NCBI RefSeq assembly: GCF_003574315.2
Contig: NZ_AP025739.1
Coordinates: 434,001-498,000 of the forward strand
Source of the DNA: Capsulimonas corticalis
GTDB lineage: Bacteria; Armatimonadota; Armatimonadia; Armatimonadales; Capsulimonadaceae
DNA: 64,000 nucleotides
Reading direction: 5' to 3'
Part shown: piece by piece, positions 42,164 to 50,878 of the stretch
Numbering within the stretch: position 1 is the first letter of the stretch
Layout of the letters: every line of letters starts with the position of its first letter
Notes under the pieces: generated by a model
Database searches by the model: none
The model's input: the letters and a program-made list of their open reading frames with translations, nothing else
Told to the model about the DNA's origin: nothing
Position numbers and translations under genes: made by a program

Positions 42164-43159
42164 TTATGCGATTCGCAGTTTTTCGCTGATGAGCTGGAGG
42201 CGCGGGTTGTAGGCTTTCACGCAGTCGCGGCCTTCCAATTTTGAGGCGTAGAGCGCGCTGTCGGATTTGACGAACAGCTGCTCGGCGGAATCCATGGTGT
42301 TGTATTCGCAGTATCCGATGCTGGCCGAAAGGTTCGGGCGGACGCCGGCGGCGAATGCCCAGACGGCGCTGCGCACGCGGGCGCGGATACGCTCCAGAAC
42401 CTGCGCGGCGGCGGCGCTGTCGCAGTTCCACAGCATGACCACAAACTCGTCCCCGCCCCAGCGCGCCGCCCAGTCGCCGGCGCGGAGCTCCTCGTTCAAA
42501 ATCCGTCCGACTTGCTGCAGCACTTGATCGCCGGCCTCATGGCCGTAACGGTCGTTGATCTCCTTGAAATGGTCGAGATCGATCATCGCCAGGCACGCCG
42601 GAACGCGCGTCGCCTGGGCGCGAGGCAGATCGTCTTTCAGGCGGGCGTCGCTCCAGGAGCGGTTCGCGAGACCGGTGAGCGCATCGCGGGTCGCCCGGTG
42701 CTCCTGCTCCTTCAAAAGCGTATCCAGCCGCACGATGGTCTTTTGCAGGTCCGACATCAGCAGACCGGCTTCGTCCTTGCCGTTCGTGGGCAGCTTCGGC
42801 AGGATCCCATGCTCCATGTAGTCGCGCAGGCTTTGCGAACAGGCCGAGATCGGCTGCAAGAGGGCGTACAGGGCAAAGAAGAGAAAAACGGCGCCGAAAA
42901 CGATAAACCAGAGCGGCCCGAAATCCGTCCCCATCGGCGGCGGTGGCCCCGGATGGACGCCGGCCGGCGGAGGCGGACCGGGAGGCATGCCGCCGCCGGG
43001 GATTCCCGGCGCGCCGTAGTTCGATCGGTGCATCCAGGTCATCGCGATCGTCATCGGACCGTGCATGCCGATCACGGCGAGCAGGAGAAACTTCGCAAGA
43101 TAGCTTTTGGGGAAGAGAAACCGCGAAAAGAAGTTGTAATAGCGCACGTTCGTTTTCAT
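42164..43159 (-). CDS. Membrane diguanylate cyclase (GGDEF)
   Basis: A 331-residue protein. Two hydrophobic segments at about 15-45 and 84-108 surround a Pro/Gly-rich periplasmic loop. Then comes a GGDEF domain with RDALTGLANR, DLDHFKEINDRYGHEAGD, an intact RWGGDEF and an RxxD inhibitory site (RAGD) at the normal distance. It should make cyclic di-GMP and be product-inhibited. The N-terminal loop (PPGPPPPAGVHPGPPP) is unusual. It converges with the XRE gene. Confidence 0.93.
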   Translation of the reverse strand: MKTNVRYYNFFSRFLFPKSYLAKFLLLAVIGMHGPMTIAMTWMHRSNYGAPGIPGGGMPPGPPPPAGVHPGPPPPMGTDFGPLWFIVFGAVFLFFALYALLQPISACSQSLRDYMEHGILPKLPTNGKDEAGLLMSDLQKTIVRLDTLLKEQEHRATRDALTGLANRSWSDARLKDDLPRAQATRVPACLAMIDLDHFKEINDRYGHEAGDQVLQQVGRILNEELRAGDWAARWGGDEFVVMLWNCDSAAAAQVLERIRARVRSAVWAFAAGVRPNLSASIGYCEYNTMDSAEQLFVKSDSALYASKLEGRDCVKAYNPRLQLISEKLRIA

Positions 43160-43333
43160 AAGCGAGTGTTTCCTGCCGCATGCCGCAGGCCGGCGATCGG
43201 TAATCCTACTCGGATTATTCCCGGTTCGGCGCGCGAACTACAACAAGAAACTCTCGCATGAACGTGACGGTGTGGACGGAGGCCAGTCCAAGGGCGACGC
43301 CTTAGGACAGCGCGCCCATGGACTTTCGCGGGA

Positions 43334-43582
43334 TCAATGCTTGTTCGCGCCCGCCTGCATTTGCGACTGGGTCTGGGCGCCGCCCTGAAGCGCGGCGATC
43401 GCACGCGCCTTGGCGTCCTCGGGAATATTCGGATTATTGCGTATGGCCGTGATGCGGTCCGCGACGGACGCTCCCGAGGCCGTGGCTTTGGGCGCCATGT
43501 CTCGCGGCGCGCATCCGGCAGTCGCCGCCCCGCAGAGGGCGGCGAGGATCATCCAGTTCCTGTTTGATCGTGATATTCTCAT
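43334..43582 (-). CDS. Small lipoprotein paired with a pseudopilin
   Basis: An 82-residue protein: basic n-region, hydrophobic core and lipobox ATAGC (Cys24). The mature part has ADRITAIRNNPNIPEDAKAR and a Gln-rich tail. It starts 4 nt after the pseudopilin stop, so it is translationally coupled; a longer frame overlapping that gene is not needed. The arrangement is the same as 39202-40271, although the mature sequences differ. Confidence 0.65.
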   Translation of the reverse strand: MRISRSNRNWMILAALCGAATAGCAPRDMAPKATASGASVADRITAIRNNPNIPEDAKARAIAALQGGAQTQSQMQAGANKH

Positions 43583-43586
43583 ATGC

Positions 43587-44390
43587 TTAATAGGGAGCCG
43601 TTCCGGCCGAGCCGTCGTCGCTGACACTGCTGATATAGATATCTTTGTACCAATCGATCTGACCGCGATTCTTGGATTTGACATGTCCGTCGAGCCATAG
43701 GAAGTTGGACGTGTTCGCGTGGCGGTAGCGCGGAAGCTGGTTGCAGCCGGCCCAGGCGCCGATCTGCGCGGCCGTGGTCGCATCGCAGTCGCCGTTCACG
43801 AGATCCACGGCGGTCGATGGATTGTGATAGTTGTTGGCGGCGTTCAGGCCGCCGGTGGACCAGGCGTACTCCGCCGCCGGGAACATCCCATATCCCCACG
43901 GGCCGGTCGCCGGCTCGCCATTCGAGCCGCCCTCCAGCATCATGACTTTTTCGGCGGGAGCATCGACACGGGCCAGCGTGGAAGTGGTCCCGTTGAAGTC
44001 GGGAAAAAGATCAAATCGGATATGATACTGGTTGCCTTCGTGGGGAACCGGAAAGGAAGGACAGGAGTAGACGCCGCCGTTGCGCGCGTCCACGCTTCCC
44101 GCCTTGACGTACGGCATGATCACCGTGTCCCATTCCGCTTCCTGAGGTCCGCCCGGCGAGGTGAACGTATAGCCGAACCGGGATAAGGGATAAGTCTCGT
44201 CGTAATCCTGAACGTACTGCATCATCGCCAGGCCGATCTGCTTGAGATTGCTGGAGCAGGTGATGGCTCGCGCCTTTTCGCGCGCCTTGGCGAAGACTGG
44301 GAAGAGGATTGCGGCAAGAATCGCAATAATCGCGATGACAACGAGCAGCTCAATGAGCGTGAAACCTTGCTTTCGATCTGTTTTCATCAT
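43587..44390 (-). CDS. Pseudopilin-like secreted protein, H-X9-DG type, LacI-regulated
   Basis: A 267-residue protein with prepilin signal [18 protein letters not shown], block [20 protein letters not shown] and H-X9-DG ([18 protein letters not shown]). A consensus promoter and palindrome lie upstream and a divergent LacI gene starts 219 bp away. A small lipoprotein gene follows by 4 nt. Confidence 0.9.
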   Translation of the reverse strand: MMKTDRKQGFTLIELLVVIAIIAILAAILFPVFAKAREKARAITCSSNLKQIGLAMMQYVQDYDETYPLSRFGYTFTSPGGPQEAEWDTVIMPYVKAGSVDARNGGVYSCPSFPVPHEGNQYHIRFDLFPDFNGTTSTLARVDAPAEKVMMLEGGSNGEPATGPWGYGMFPAAEYAWSTGGLNAANNYHNPSTAVDLVNGDCDATTAAQIGAWAGCNQLPRYRHANTSNFLWLDGHVKSKNRGQIDWYKDIYISSVSDDGSAGTAPY

Positions 44391-44434
44391 AGTTGCTTTC
44401 CTGGAGCGGTAAGATATCGGACGTCTGTTGCAGA

Positions 44435-44454
44435 TAACTACAACGTTGTAGTTA
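44435..44454 (-). promoter_or_regulatory. Perfect 20-bp palindromic operator
   Basis: TAACTACAACGTTGTAGTTA is a perfect palindrome with a central CG, as in many LacI-family operators. It spans about -5 to +15 of the predicted pseudopilin transcript, so binding would block initiation. The divergent LacI protein is the likely ligand. Confidence 0.85.
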
Positions 44455-44455
44455 G

Positions 44456-44484
44456 ATTATATCACTGGATATTCCGCGTGTCAA
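44456..44484 (-). promoter_or_regulatory. Consensus promoter of the pseudopilin-lipoprotein operon
   Basis: Minus-strand TTGACA-N17-TATAAT is a full consensus match. Such strength fits a gene held off by a repressor. Confidence 0.9.
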
Positions 44485-44535
44485 GGACCAATTTTCCCAA
44501 GGAGATCATCGCGATTGCGTCCGAACAACGGCGGT

Positions 44536-44564
44536 TTGACACGCACACGCCATTGTGCTAGAAT
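44536..44564 (+). promoter_or_regulatory. Promoter of the divergent LacI-family gene
   Basis: TTGACA and TAGAAT are 17 nt apart on the plus strand. Confidence 0.8.
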
Positions 44565-44609
44565 TTGCTCAGTGGCCCGCGCGGGCGCGGCGGATGGATC
44601 AATGGTTCA

Positions 44610-45590
44610 ATGGCGACACGATTAATCGATATTGCGGAAAAGGCGGGTGTGTCCCTCACGACGGCGTCGCACGTCATGCGAGGATACACAAAGTCTAAGA
44701 TCAAGCGGGAGACCTGGGACCATGTGCTGAAGGTGGCGGATGAGCTGGGTTACCGGCCGAACGCCATCGCGCGATCGCTGAAGATCCAGCGAACCAACAC
44801 GATCGGGCTTTACACCGGCTACGGTTACCACAGTCTGCGCGACCCGTTCCTCGCCGAAGTCTATACGGGAATCCAGCGCGTGTGCTCGGACCTGCACTAC
44901 GACTTTCTGGTCCATGTCGATATCGATGGGAAGGATCCCAGCGAGATCCGCCTGCGGCTCAACGACGGCAAAGTCGCGGGCCTGGTGGTCCACGCCCAGA
45001 GCGGCGATCCCGTCGTGGCCGAGCTCGCCCGCATTCGGATGCCCGCCGTGGCGATCGCGGACCGGCAGTCGATGCTTCCCTCAGTCACCGCCGACGACGC
45101 CGACGGGATGCGCCAGCTCGCCGATTATCTTTGGAGCCGGGGCCACCGGCACATCGCCTACCTGACATCGCACCTGGAGCTGGCGTCCATCGAAGCGCGC
45201 TCCCAGACGATCACGCGCCTGATGGCCGAGCGCGGCGGACGCTGCACGGTGCTGCCGTTCCCACGGCTTCGCCCCGCCGAATTTCTCACACGGATGCTCT
45301 CGACTCCCGATCATCCCACCGCGCTTTGCTGCTGGAACGACTATTATGCCTACCAGATGGTGGGCGCCGCCCTCCAAACCGGCGCACGGCTGCCCGAAGA
45401 TATCGCGATCGTCGGCTTCGACGGGCTGCTGGACACGCTCCTCCCTGCCCGCGCGCTTGTCACCGTCCGAGTTCCCTGGGAAGACATGGCCGCTGAAGCG
45501 TCCAAAATGCTCCTCAAGCTCCTCGAAGGCGAGACCCTGCCTCCCGTCACCACATTCCCCGTCACGCTCGTCGCGGGCGACACGGCTTAG
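44610..45590 (+). CDS. LacI-family transcriptional regulator
   Basis: A 326-residue protein. The helix-turn-helix ATRLIDIAEKAGVSLTTASH begins at ATG 44610, the usual place; the upstream extension of the frame lies at the promoter. The sugar-binding core has VAGLVVHAQSGDPVVAEL and IAIVGFDGLLDTLLPARAL. It is divergent from a pseudopilin operon with a palindrome between, so it probably represses that operon. The effector is unknown. Confidence 0.92.
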   Translation: MATRLIDIAEKAGVSLTTASHVMRGYTKSKIKRETWDHVLKVADELGYRPNAIARSLKIQRTNTIGLYTGYGYHSLRDPFLAEVYTGIQRVCSDLHYDFLVHVDIDGKDPSEIRLRLNDGKVAGLVVHAQSGDPVVAELARIRMPAVAIADRQSMLPSVTADDADGMRQLADYLWSRGHRHIAYLTSHLELASIEARSQTITRLMAERGGRCTVLPFPRLRPAEFLTRMLSTPDHPTALCCWNDYYAYQMVGAALQTGARLPEDIAIVGFDGLLDTLLPARALVTVRVPWEDMAAEASKMLLKLLEGETLPPVTTFPVTLVAGDTA

Positions 45591-45705
45591 GGCGAGCCCG
45601 CACGCGCGGCTGTGTCCCCACTTTCTCGCCAACCACAGACGGATCCCGCCAAAATTGGGTATCCTCCCACCGACGAACTCATCAACAACGGAGGAAGAGA
45701 ATTCA

Positions 45706-46131
45706 ATGGCGACACGTAAAGCGGATGCGGAGTGGACAGGCGACCTGAAAGACGGTCAGGGAACGATGGAGCTGGGCAGCGGCGCGTTCAAAGGCGCGTA
45801 CTCGTTCAAGTCCCGCATGGAGAACGGCGTCGGCGCCAATCCGGAAGAACTGATCGGCGCGGCCCACGCCGGCTGCTTCTCGATGCAGTTCGCGGCGATG
45901 CTCGCCGCGGGCGGCCACGTCCCGACCCGGATCCACACCACGGCCCAGGTCCACTTCGGCCCCGTTGACGGCGGCTTCGCCATCACCGGCATCGATCTGG
46001 CGACCGAAGGCGAAGTCCCTGGCCTGAGCGACGAAGAGTTCCAGAAGACCGCCGAATCGGCGAAGGCCAACTGTCCGGTCTCCAAAGCGCTGGCCGCCAC
46101 GCCCATCACTCTCAAAGCAACGCTGCTTTAA
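45706..46131 (+). CDS. osmC: OsmC-family peroxiredoxin
   Basis: A 141-residue protein. The two redox Cys of OsmC are present: AAHAGCFSM (Cys57) and KANCPVSKA (Cys123). It reduces organic hydroperoxides in the cytoplasm. GGAGG lies about 11 nt before ATG 45706. The upstream gene is a LacI regulator whose frame ends 115 nt earlier, with no evident link. A GC-rich hairpin at 46149-46182 follows. Confidence 0.92.
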   Translation: MATRKADAEWTGDLKDGQGTMELGSGAFKGAYSFKSRMENGVGANPEELIGAAHAGCFSMQFAAMLAAGGHVPTRIHTTAQVHFGPVDGGFAITGIDLATEGEVPGLSDEEFQKTAESAKANCPVSKALAATPITLKATLL

Positions 46132-46200
46132 GAACCCGGTCCATTGCGAGCGCCCGGCGGCGTAACGTCGCCGGGCGCTCCACGTCAAGGAAATTTACTT

Positions 46201-46551
46201 ATGGCCGAGCAAGACCTCGAATCGATGTACCGTACGGAAGTAAAGCCGGTCGCCCCGGTCGGCGGCGAGGTTCCGGCGAAGTTCGTCAAGCTGCTACAAA
46301 GCAACAAAAACGACGAAGAAATGCGCGTCTATACCGTCACCTTCCACCCCCAGGAAGACAGCGACGAAGAAGACCCCGACGTCCCCGTCCGCCGCTCCCG
46401 CTCCAGCAACGCCACGATGGCGCTGGTGACCGTGGAGTTCGGCGAAGCCAAATTTCAAGACTGGAACAAGACCGATCTCAGCATTTTGGAGCACGAAGAA
46501 GAGTTTCAGCAAATCGCCCTCCGCGCCGTCGAACGCGCAGGCGAGGATTAG
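46201..46551 (+). CDS. Acidic hypothetical protein
   Basis: A 116-residue soluble protein with an acidic middle (DSDEEDPDVPVRR) and the segment VTVEFGEAKFQDWNKTDLSI. No family is recognised. AAGGA lies 9 nt before the ATG. It may be read with osmC, from which it is separated by a hairpin lacking a T-run. Confidence 0.55.
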   Translation: MAEQDLESMYRTEVKPVAPVGGEVPAKFVKLLQSNKNDEEMRVYTVTFHPQEDSDEEDPDVPVRRSRSSNATMALVTVEFGEAKFQDWNKTDLSILEHEEEFQQIALRAVERAGED

Positions 46552-46575
46552 AAAGCAACATAACAGCCCTCAAAT

Positions 46576-47166
46576 TTATGGGGGCTTATAAAAGAAGAAC
46601 AGATACCAATTGCCTTCAACGTGGCGATAAGCTTTGAAGTCCTTATCCCCACCGTGAGGAACATTATCCAAACTTGGCAGCAGATTTGGCGGGGGAGTCT
46701 TAAAATTTGCATAGCCTTTACTCGCTTGCCCCTCCCACTCTTCGCTGAAGGCCGGCGAATTCCATACCGTAAAATCGATAGCCGGAGGCATCTGCTCCAT
46801 CAATGCTTTGCGCCTTGGAAAATCCATGAGAATGAAAGCGTCAGATGGCGGGATGTTGTAATTGATGGGAGTATGAAATACCAAAAAAATCAAGAGAGGA
46901 ACAGTGCAGGCGAATGCGCAAGGGATGAATATCCGCCGCCATCGAGCAATAGAGAGTTGGGGCTCTGAATACATATAGCCATGGAGTTTGGAGGCCAGCA
47001 AGCCACCGACAGCACCACCGCCTCCCCCCAAGGGAATGAGCAAATACATCATTGCCCAGGGAGCAGCTTCCTGCGCGCAACCGGAGTTTGACACCATCAA
47101 AAAAGCCAAGGCTCCGCCGCTGTATATTCCCAATAGGATCCCAACACTCATATAGAGCGTTCGCAT
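46576..47166 (-). CDS. Membrane protein of unknown function
   Basis: A 196-residue protein with about three membrane segments: an N-terminal one (TLYMSVGILLGIYSGGALAF), YLLIPLGGGGGAVGGLLA and IPCAFACTVPLLIFLVF. The C-terminal half is soluble with aromatic residues. ATG 47166 has GGGGGA just upstream. No family match is apparent. The base composition is lower in GC than its neighbours, which may signal transfer. Confidence 0.55.
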   Translation of the reverse strand: MRTLYMSVGILLGIYSGGALAFLMVSNSGCAQEAAPWAMMYLLIPLGGGGGAVGGLLASKLHGYMYSEPQLSIARWRRIFIPCAFACTVPLLIFLVFHTPINYNIPPSDAFILMDFPRRKALMEQMPPAIDFTVWNSPAFSEEWEGQASKGYANFKTPPPNLLPSLDNVPHGGDKDFKAYRHVEGNWYLFFFYKPP

Positions 47167-47362
47167 ATTTCCCCCTGTGACGACGGCGCCGATATTGATG
47201 GGATCATACCGGCATACGGACAAACCGGAGTAGGTCGAAAGACCTGTTTTTGAGCAGGAACTCCGCGCTTAAGCATGGAAATAGGCAGTATCGCCCTTTG
47301 AGCCCAAAGTTCGGTGGAATGATGCTTTCCGGGCGTTTCTCTGGAAATGAGGATAGGACGGA

Positions 47363-48808
47363 ATGGACGTGCCGCGAGGCGAGCAAGATCGCGTCTTGGA
47401 AACAGTGGCGGCGGCGGATTTGAGCGCCGAAACGCCGCATCAGCTTCGGCGGATCGCGGATTCCGCGCCGCTGCTGATCGGCTACGTCGGCGTCGACCTG
47501 CGTTACCGCTTTAATAACCGCGCCTATACGGAATGGTTCGGGCTGACGGGCGATGAGATGCGCGGCAAGCACATCGCGGACATTGTCGGCCCCGTCGCCT
47601 TTGCGGCCGCGAAGGAGCATTTGGACGCGGCGTGCTCCGGCCATGTCACGCAGTTCGACACGCATATGTCCTACCAGCGCGGGGGCAGCCGTTACGTCCA
47701 CACCACCTTTGTTCCCGACACCGCCGCCGGCGGCGAGGTCCAGGGAATCGCCATCTTCGTCACCGATAACTCGCGGCTCCTCCAGGCTCAAACGGACCTG
47801 ATGGAAGCCTACAAGCGCGAAGTGATTGTCAACACGATCGGCCGCGCGGCGCGCAGCGCCACCGATCCCATGCTGATCCTCAAGACCACCACGGAAGTCC
47901 TTGGGAAGGCCCTGAACGCCGACCGTTGCTACTATGTGACGTACGATCAGAAGCGCGGACGCGGGACGGTCGGGCCGGACTGGAACCGGGATGGCTTGGA
48001 ATCGATTGCCGGCGAATACGATATGTTCGCCTATCACCTGAACCGCAACGCCGCGTATCTGTCCGGAACGACCGATGTCGTGGAAGACTCGTTTGCCTTG
48101 CCGGACAACGCCATGTCGGTCAAGCTGGGCCTGCGCGCGCTGGTGCGGGCGCCGGTCCATCAGAATGAAGTTATGACCGCGCTCGTCGTCGCGATGTCCG
48201 ACCAGCCGCGACTGTGGACCGAACGTGACATCTCCCTTGTGGAGACCATCGCAACACAAACACGCGGCGCCGTGGAGGCCGCCCGCGCCCGTCTGCGCGA
48301 GCGCTCCTTCCTGCGCGACGTCCTCTCCAGCGTCACCGGCGGCAAACTCCTGCTCTGCGACCATCCCGGCCAGCTCCCGCCGGTTCGCACGCTCATACAC
48401 GGTCCGATCCCAATGGATTCCACCGCCGCGCTGCGCGCGATACGCCACGAGACTCAGCAAGCCGCTCAGAAGTGCGGCCACGCCGCCGAGCGAGAAGTGG
48501 ACCTCCTCACCGCAGCGTCGGAAGCGGGCATGAACGCCATTGTCCACGCCGGCGGCGGAACCGCGTATGTCTCCTACAGCGACGATGGCGTCGTACAGGT
48601 CCGCGTCGAGGACCAGGGCCTGGGCATCACGATGGAAAACCTGCCCAAAGCCGCCTTCGCCCGAGGCTTCAGCACCAAATCCACGCTCGGCCACGGCCTG
48701 AAGATGATGCTGGAAACCGCCGACCGCGTGTATCTCCTGACCGGCTCAACCGGAACCATCGTCATCCTGGAGCAAGAACGCGTCCAGCCGCTGCCGGCGT
48801 GGCTGTAG
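47363..48808 (+). CDS. PAS-GAF sensor with RsbW-like ATPase domain
   Basis: A 481-residue protein. A PAS domain at about 25-135 (ADSAPLLIGYVGVDLRYRFN; WFGLTGDEMRGKHIADIVG) is followed by a GAF domain at about 150-310 and a GHKL ATPase at about 355-475 (EAGMNAIVHAGGGTAYVSYS, VRVEDQGLGI, STLGHGLKMMLETAD). No phospho-acceptor His region is seen, so it resembles an anti-sigma-type Ser/Thr kinase with sensory domains rather than a histidine kinase. It may feed the stress pathway whose genes lie at 61-64 kb. Confidence 0.82.
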   Translation: MDVPRGEQDRVLETVAAADLSAETPHQLRRIADSAPLLIGYVGVDLRYRFNNRAYTEWFGLTGDEMRGKHIADIVGPVAFAAAKEHLDAACSGHVTQFDTHMSYQRGGSRYVHTTFVPDTAAGGEVQGIAIFVTDNSRLLQAQTDLMEAYKREVIVNTIGRAARSATDPMLILKTTTEVLGKALNADRCYYVTYDQKRGRGTVGPDWNRDGLESIAGEYDMFAYHLNRNAAYLSGTTDVVEDSFALPDNAMSVKLGLRALVRAPVHQNEVMTALVVAMSDQPRLWTERDISLVETIATQTRGAVEAARARLRERSFLRDVLSSVTGGKLLLCDHPGQLPPVRTLIHGPIPMDSTAALRAIRHETQQAAQKCGHAAEREVDLLTAASEAGMNAIVHAGGGTAYVSYSDDGVVQVRVEDQGLGITMENLPKAAFARGFSTKSTLGHGLKMMLETADRVYLLTGSTGTIVILEQERVQPLPAWL

Positions 48809-48897
48809 AGGGAGCGGCTCCCGAGTGAACTCCGACCGGCCTTCGGGTGCAAATCCACCCCCGGCGCTTCGGCCGCCCCCTCCCTGGCAAGCCCTCT

Positions 48898-49971
48898 CTA
48901 TCCCTTCCCACGCTTCCGCAACAACTTCATCACCGCCGCCTCCCCCTCGTCCAGCGCGTGCGGATCGGCGGCAATGGCGGCTTTGACGTCCTTCAGGGCT
49001 TCGGGCAGCGCGCCTTCCATGTAGGATTCGATCACGGCGGGGTGGACATAGCACTTGCGGCAGATGGACGGCGTATTTCCCAGGCGCTGGGAGACGGCTT
49101 CGATGGCCTGCACGACGTTTTTCTTGCGCTGGGTGTCCGTGTCGCACTCCTCGCAGTCGCAGAGGGCAAGGGCGGCGAGAACCGTGCCGGCCCAGGTGCG
49201 GAAGTCCTTGGCGGTAAAGTCGTCGCCGGAGATTTCTCGGAGGTAGGCGTTCACGTCGCCTGAGTCGATGGAGTGGCGGTTCCCGTCGTCGTCCACGAAT
49301 TGGAACAGCTCTTGTCCGGGCAAGTCGCGAAGGCGCTTGACGATGCGCGCCAGACGGCGGTCGTGCAGCTCGATGGAATGGTCTTTGCCGCTCTTGCCGC
49401 GAAAGTGAAACTTCAGCGCGGACGATCCCACATCGACATGCCGATTGCGCAGAGTCGTCAGCCCGAACGATTTGTTCGTCTTCGCGTACTCTTCGTTGCC
49501 GACGCGGATCATCGTCGTCTCCAGCAATCGGACAATCGTCGCCAGGACCCGTTCGCGCTTCAAGCCCGGCAGACCAAGGTCGTGGAACACCCGCTCGCGC
49601 ACATGCGGCAGCGCTTCGCCGAAGACGATCATGCGCGTGTACTTCGTGTCATCGCGCACCGTACGCCATTTCGGGTGATAGCGATACTGCTTGCGCCCGC
49701 GCGCGTCTCTGCCCGTCGCCTGCAAATACCCTTTGGGATGCGGGCAGATCCAGACGTCGGTGTACGCCGGCGGGATGGCGAGCGACCGAATTCGCTTCAG
49801 CGTTTCCTCGTCCTTGACGACTTTTCCATCAGGATCGAGATACCGAAACCCATCGCCGGATTTCTGACGCCGGATGCCGGGTTTGGTGTCGGAGAGATAA
49901 CGCAGTCCGGCTTCCTTGGCGGACAACATGGGGTCGGGATGAAGTTCTTGAGTGGTCGCTTGGGTATGCAT
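48898..49971 (-). CDS. DNA topoisomerase IB
   Basis: A 357-residue poxvirus-like type IB topoisomerase of usual bacterial length. Catalytic features are ARGRKQYRYHP, TTLRNRHVDV, DFRTWAGT and the nucleophile in CRKCYVHPAV (Tyr308). It relaxes supercoils by a 3'-phosphotyrosyl intermediate. Bacterial copies are scattered, which suggests spread by transfer. Start MHTQATT (49971) or the later M at 49929; neither has a clear ribosome site. Confidence 0.93.
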   Translation of the reverse strand: MHTQATTQELHPDPMLSAKEAGLRYLSDTKPGIRRQKSGDGFRYLDPDGKVVKDEETLKRIRSLAIPPAYTDVWICPHPKGYLQATGRDARGRKQYRYHPKWRTVRDDTKYTRMIVFGEALPHVRERVFHDLGLPGLKRERVLATIVRLLETTMIRVGNEEYAKTNKSFGLTTLRNRHVDVGSSALKFHFRGKSGKDHSIELHDRRLARIVKRLRDLPGQELFQFVDDDGNRHSIDSGDVNAYLREISGDDFTAKDFRTWAGTVLAALALCDCEECDTDTQRKKNVVQAIEAVSQRLGNTPSICRKCYVHPAVIESYMEGALPEALKDVKAAIAADPHALDEGEAAVMKLLRKRGKG

Positions 49972-50027
49972 GAAGGGTATTTACCCAAAACAGAAACCAG
50001 CCTCCCACGCAGGACTCCCCCGTCCCA

Positions 50028-50873
50028 ATGCCGAACAGTTGTTCAATGCAAGATTCTATTTCCGTGTATTGTGACGGACTCACGAAAGTGTATAAGGGCG
50101 GCAAGAAGTCGGGGGATATCGTCGCGGTCGACAATATCAGCCTGCGGGTGCCGGCGGGGGAGTTTTACGGCTTTCTGGGACCGAACGGGGCGGGGAAAAG
50201 CACGAGCATTAAGATGCTGACGGGGCTGCTCCGGCCGACGTCGGGGCGGATTGTGATTGCCGGGCATGACTTGGCCGTGGATCCGCTGGCGGTGAAGCGC
50301 GCGATCGGGGTGCTGCCGGAGGATTTGAATCTTTACGAGCGATTAACGGCGTCCGAATTTCTTGTGTTCGCCGGGCAGATGTACAGCATGCCGCTAGCCG
50401 AGGCGCGGCGGCGCAGCGAGGAATTGCTTGCCGTGATGGAGTTGGGCGACGCCGGCGATAAGCTGATCGTCGATTTCTCCATGGGTATGAAGAAGAAAAC
50501 GGCGCTCGCCGGGGCGATGATCCATAACCCGCCCGTGCTGTTTCTCGACGAGCCGTTCAATGGGATCGACGCCCTTTCTTCGCGCAAGATTCGCGATGTC
50601 TTGAAGCAGCGAACGGAGATGGGAGCGACGGTCTTCTTTTCGTCCCATGTGCTGGAAGTCGTCGAAAAGCTGTGTACGCGCGTGGCGATCATCGCGCGCG
50701 GCCGGCTGGTCGGCGAAGGCACGATGGATGAACTGCGAGCGCTGACCCACGACACCTCCCTGGAGGATATCTTCGTCCATCTCGTGGCGTCCCCCGATGA
50801 GGCGTCGCCCGTCGCCGACGCGTCACAGCCATGGTACTCGCGCTCCGTGTCGCGTTTCGACGGGGAGCAGTAA
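50028..50873 (+). CDS. ABC transporter ATP-binding protein
   Basis: A 281-residue protein with Walker A GPNGAGKST, signature FSMGMKKKT, Walker B VLFLDEP and switch SSHVLE. GTPase-like coupling is not implied; this is a NatA/EcsA-type exporter ATPase. The permease gene starts 5 nt downstream, forming a two-gene transporter. An alternative ATG is 18 nt further in. The substrate is unknown. Confidence 0.9.
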   Translation: MPNSCSMQDSISVYCDGLTKVYKGGKKSGDIVAVDNISLRVPAGEFYGFLGPNGAGKSTSIKMLTGLLRPTSGRIVIAGHDLAVDPLAVKRAIGVLPEDLNLYERLTASEFLVFAGQMYSMPLAEARRRSEELLAVMELGDAGDKLIVDFSMGMKKKTALAGAMIHNPPVLFLDEPFNGIDALSSRKIRDVLKQRTEMGATVFFSSHVLEVVEKLCTRVAIIARGRLVGEGTMDELRALTHDTSLEDIFVHLVASPDEASPVADASQPWYSRSVSRFDGEQ

Positions 50874-50878
50874 TCCCG

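Noticed and set aside
46149-46182. Terminator after osmC
   Set aside because: A strong GC hairpin is present, but no T-run follows, so it is not called as a terminator.
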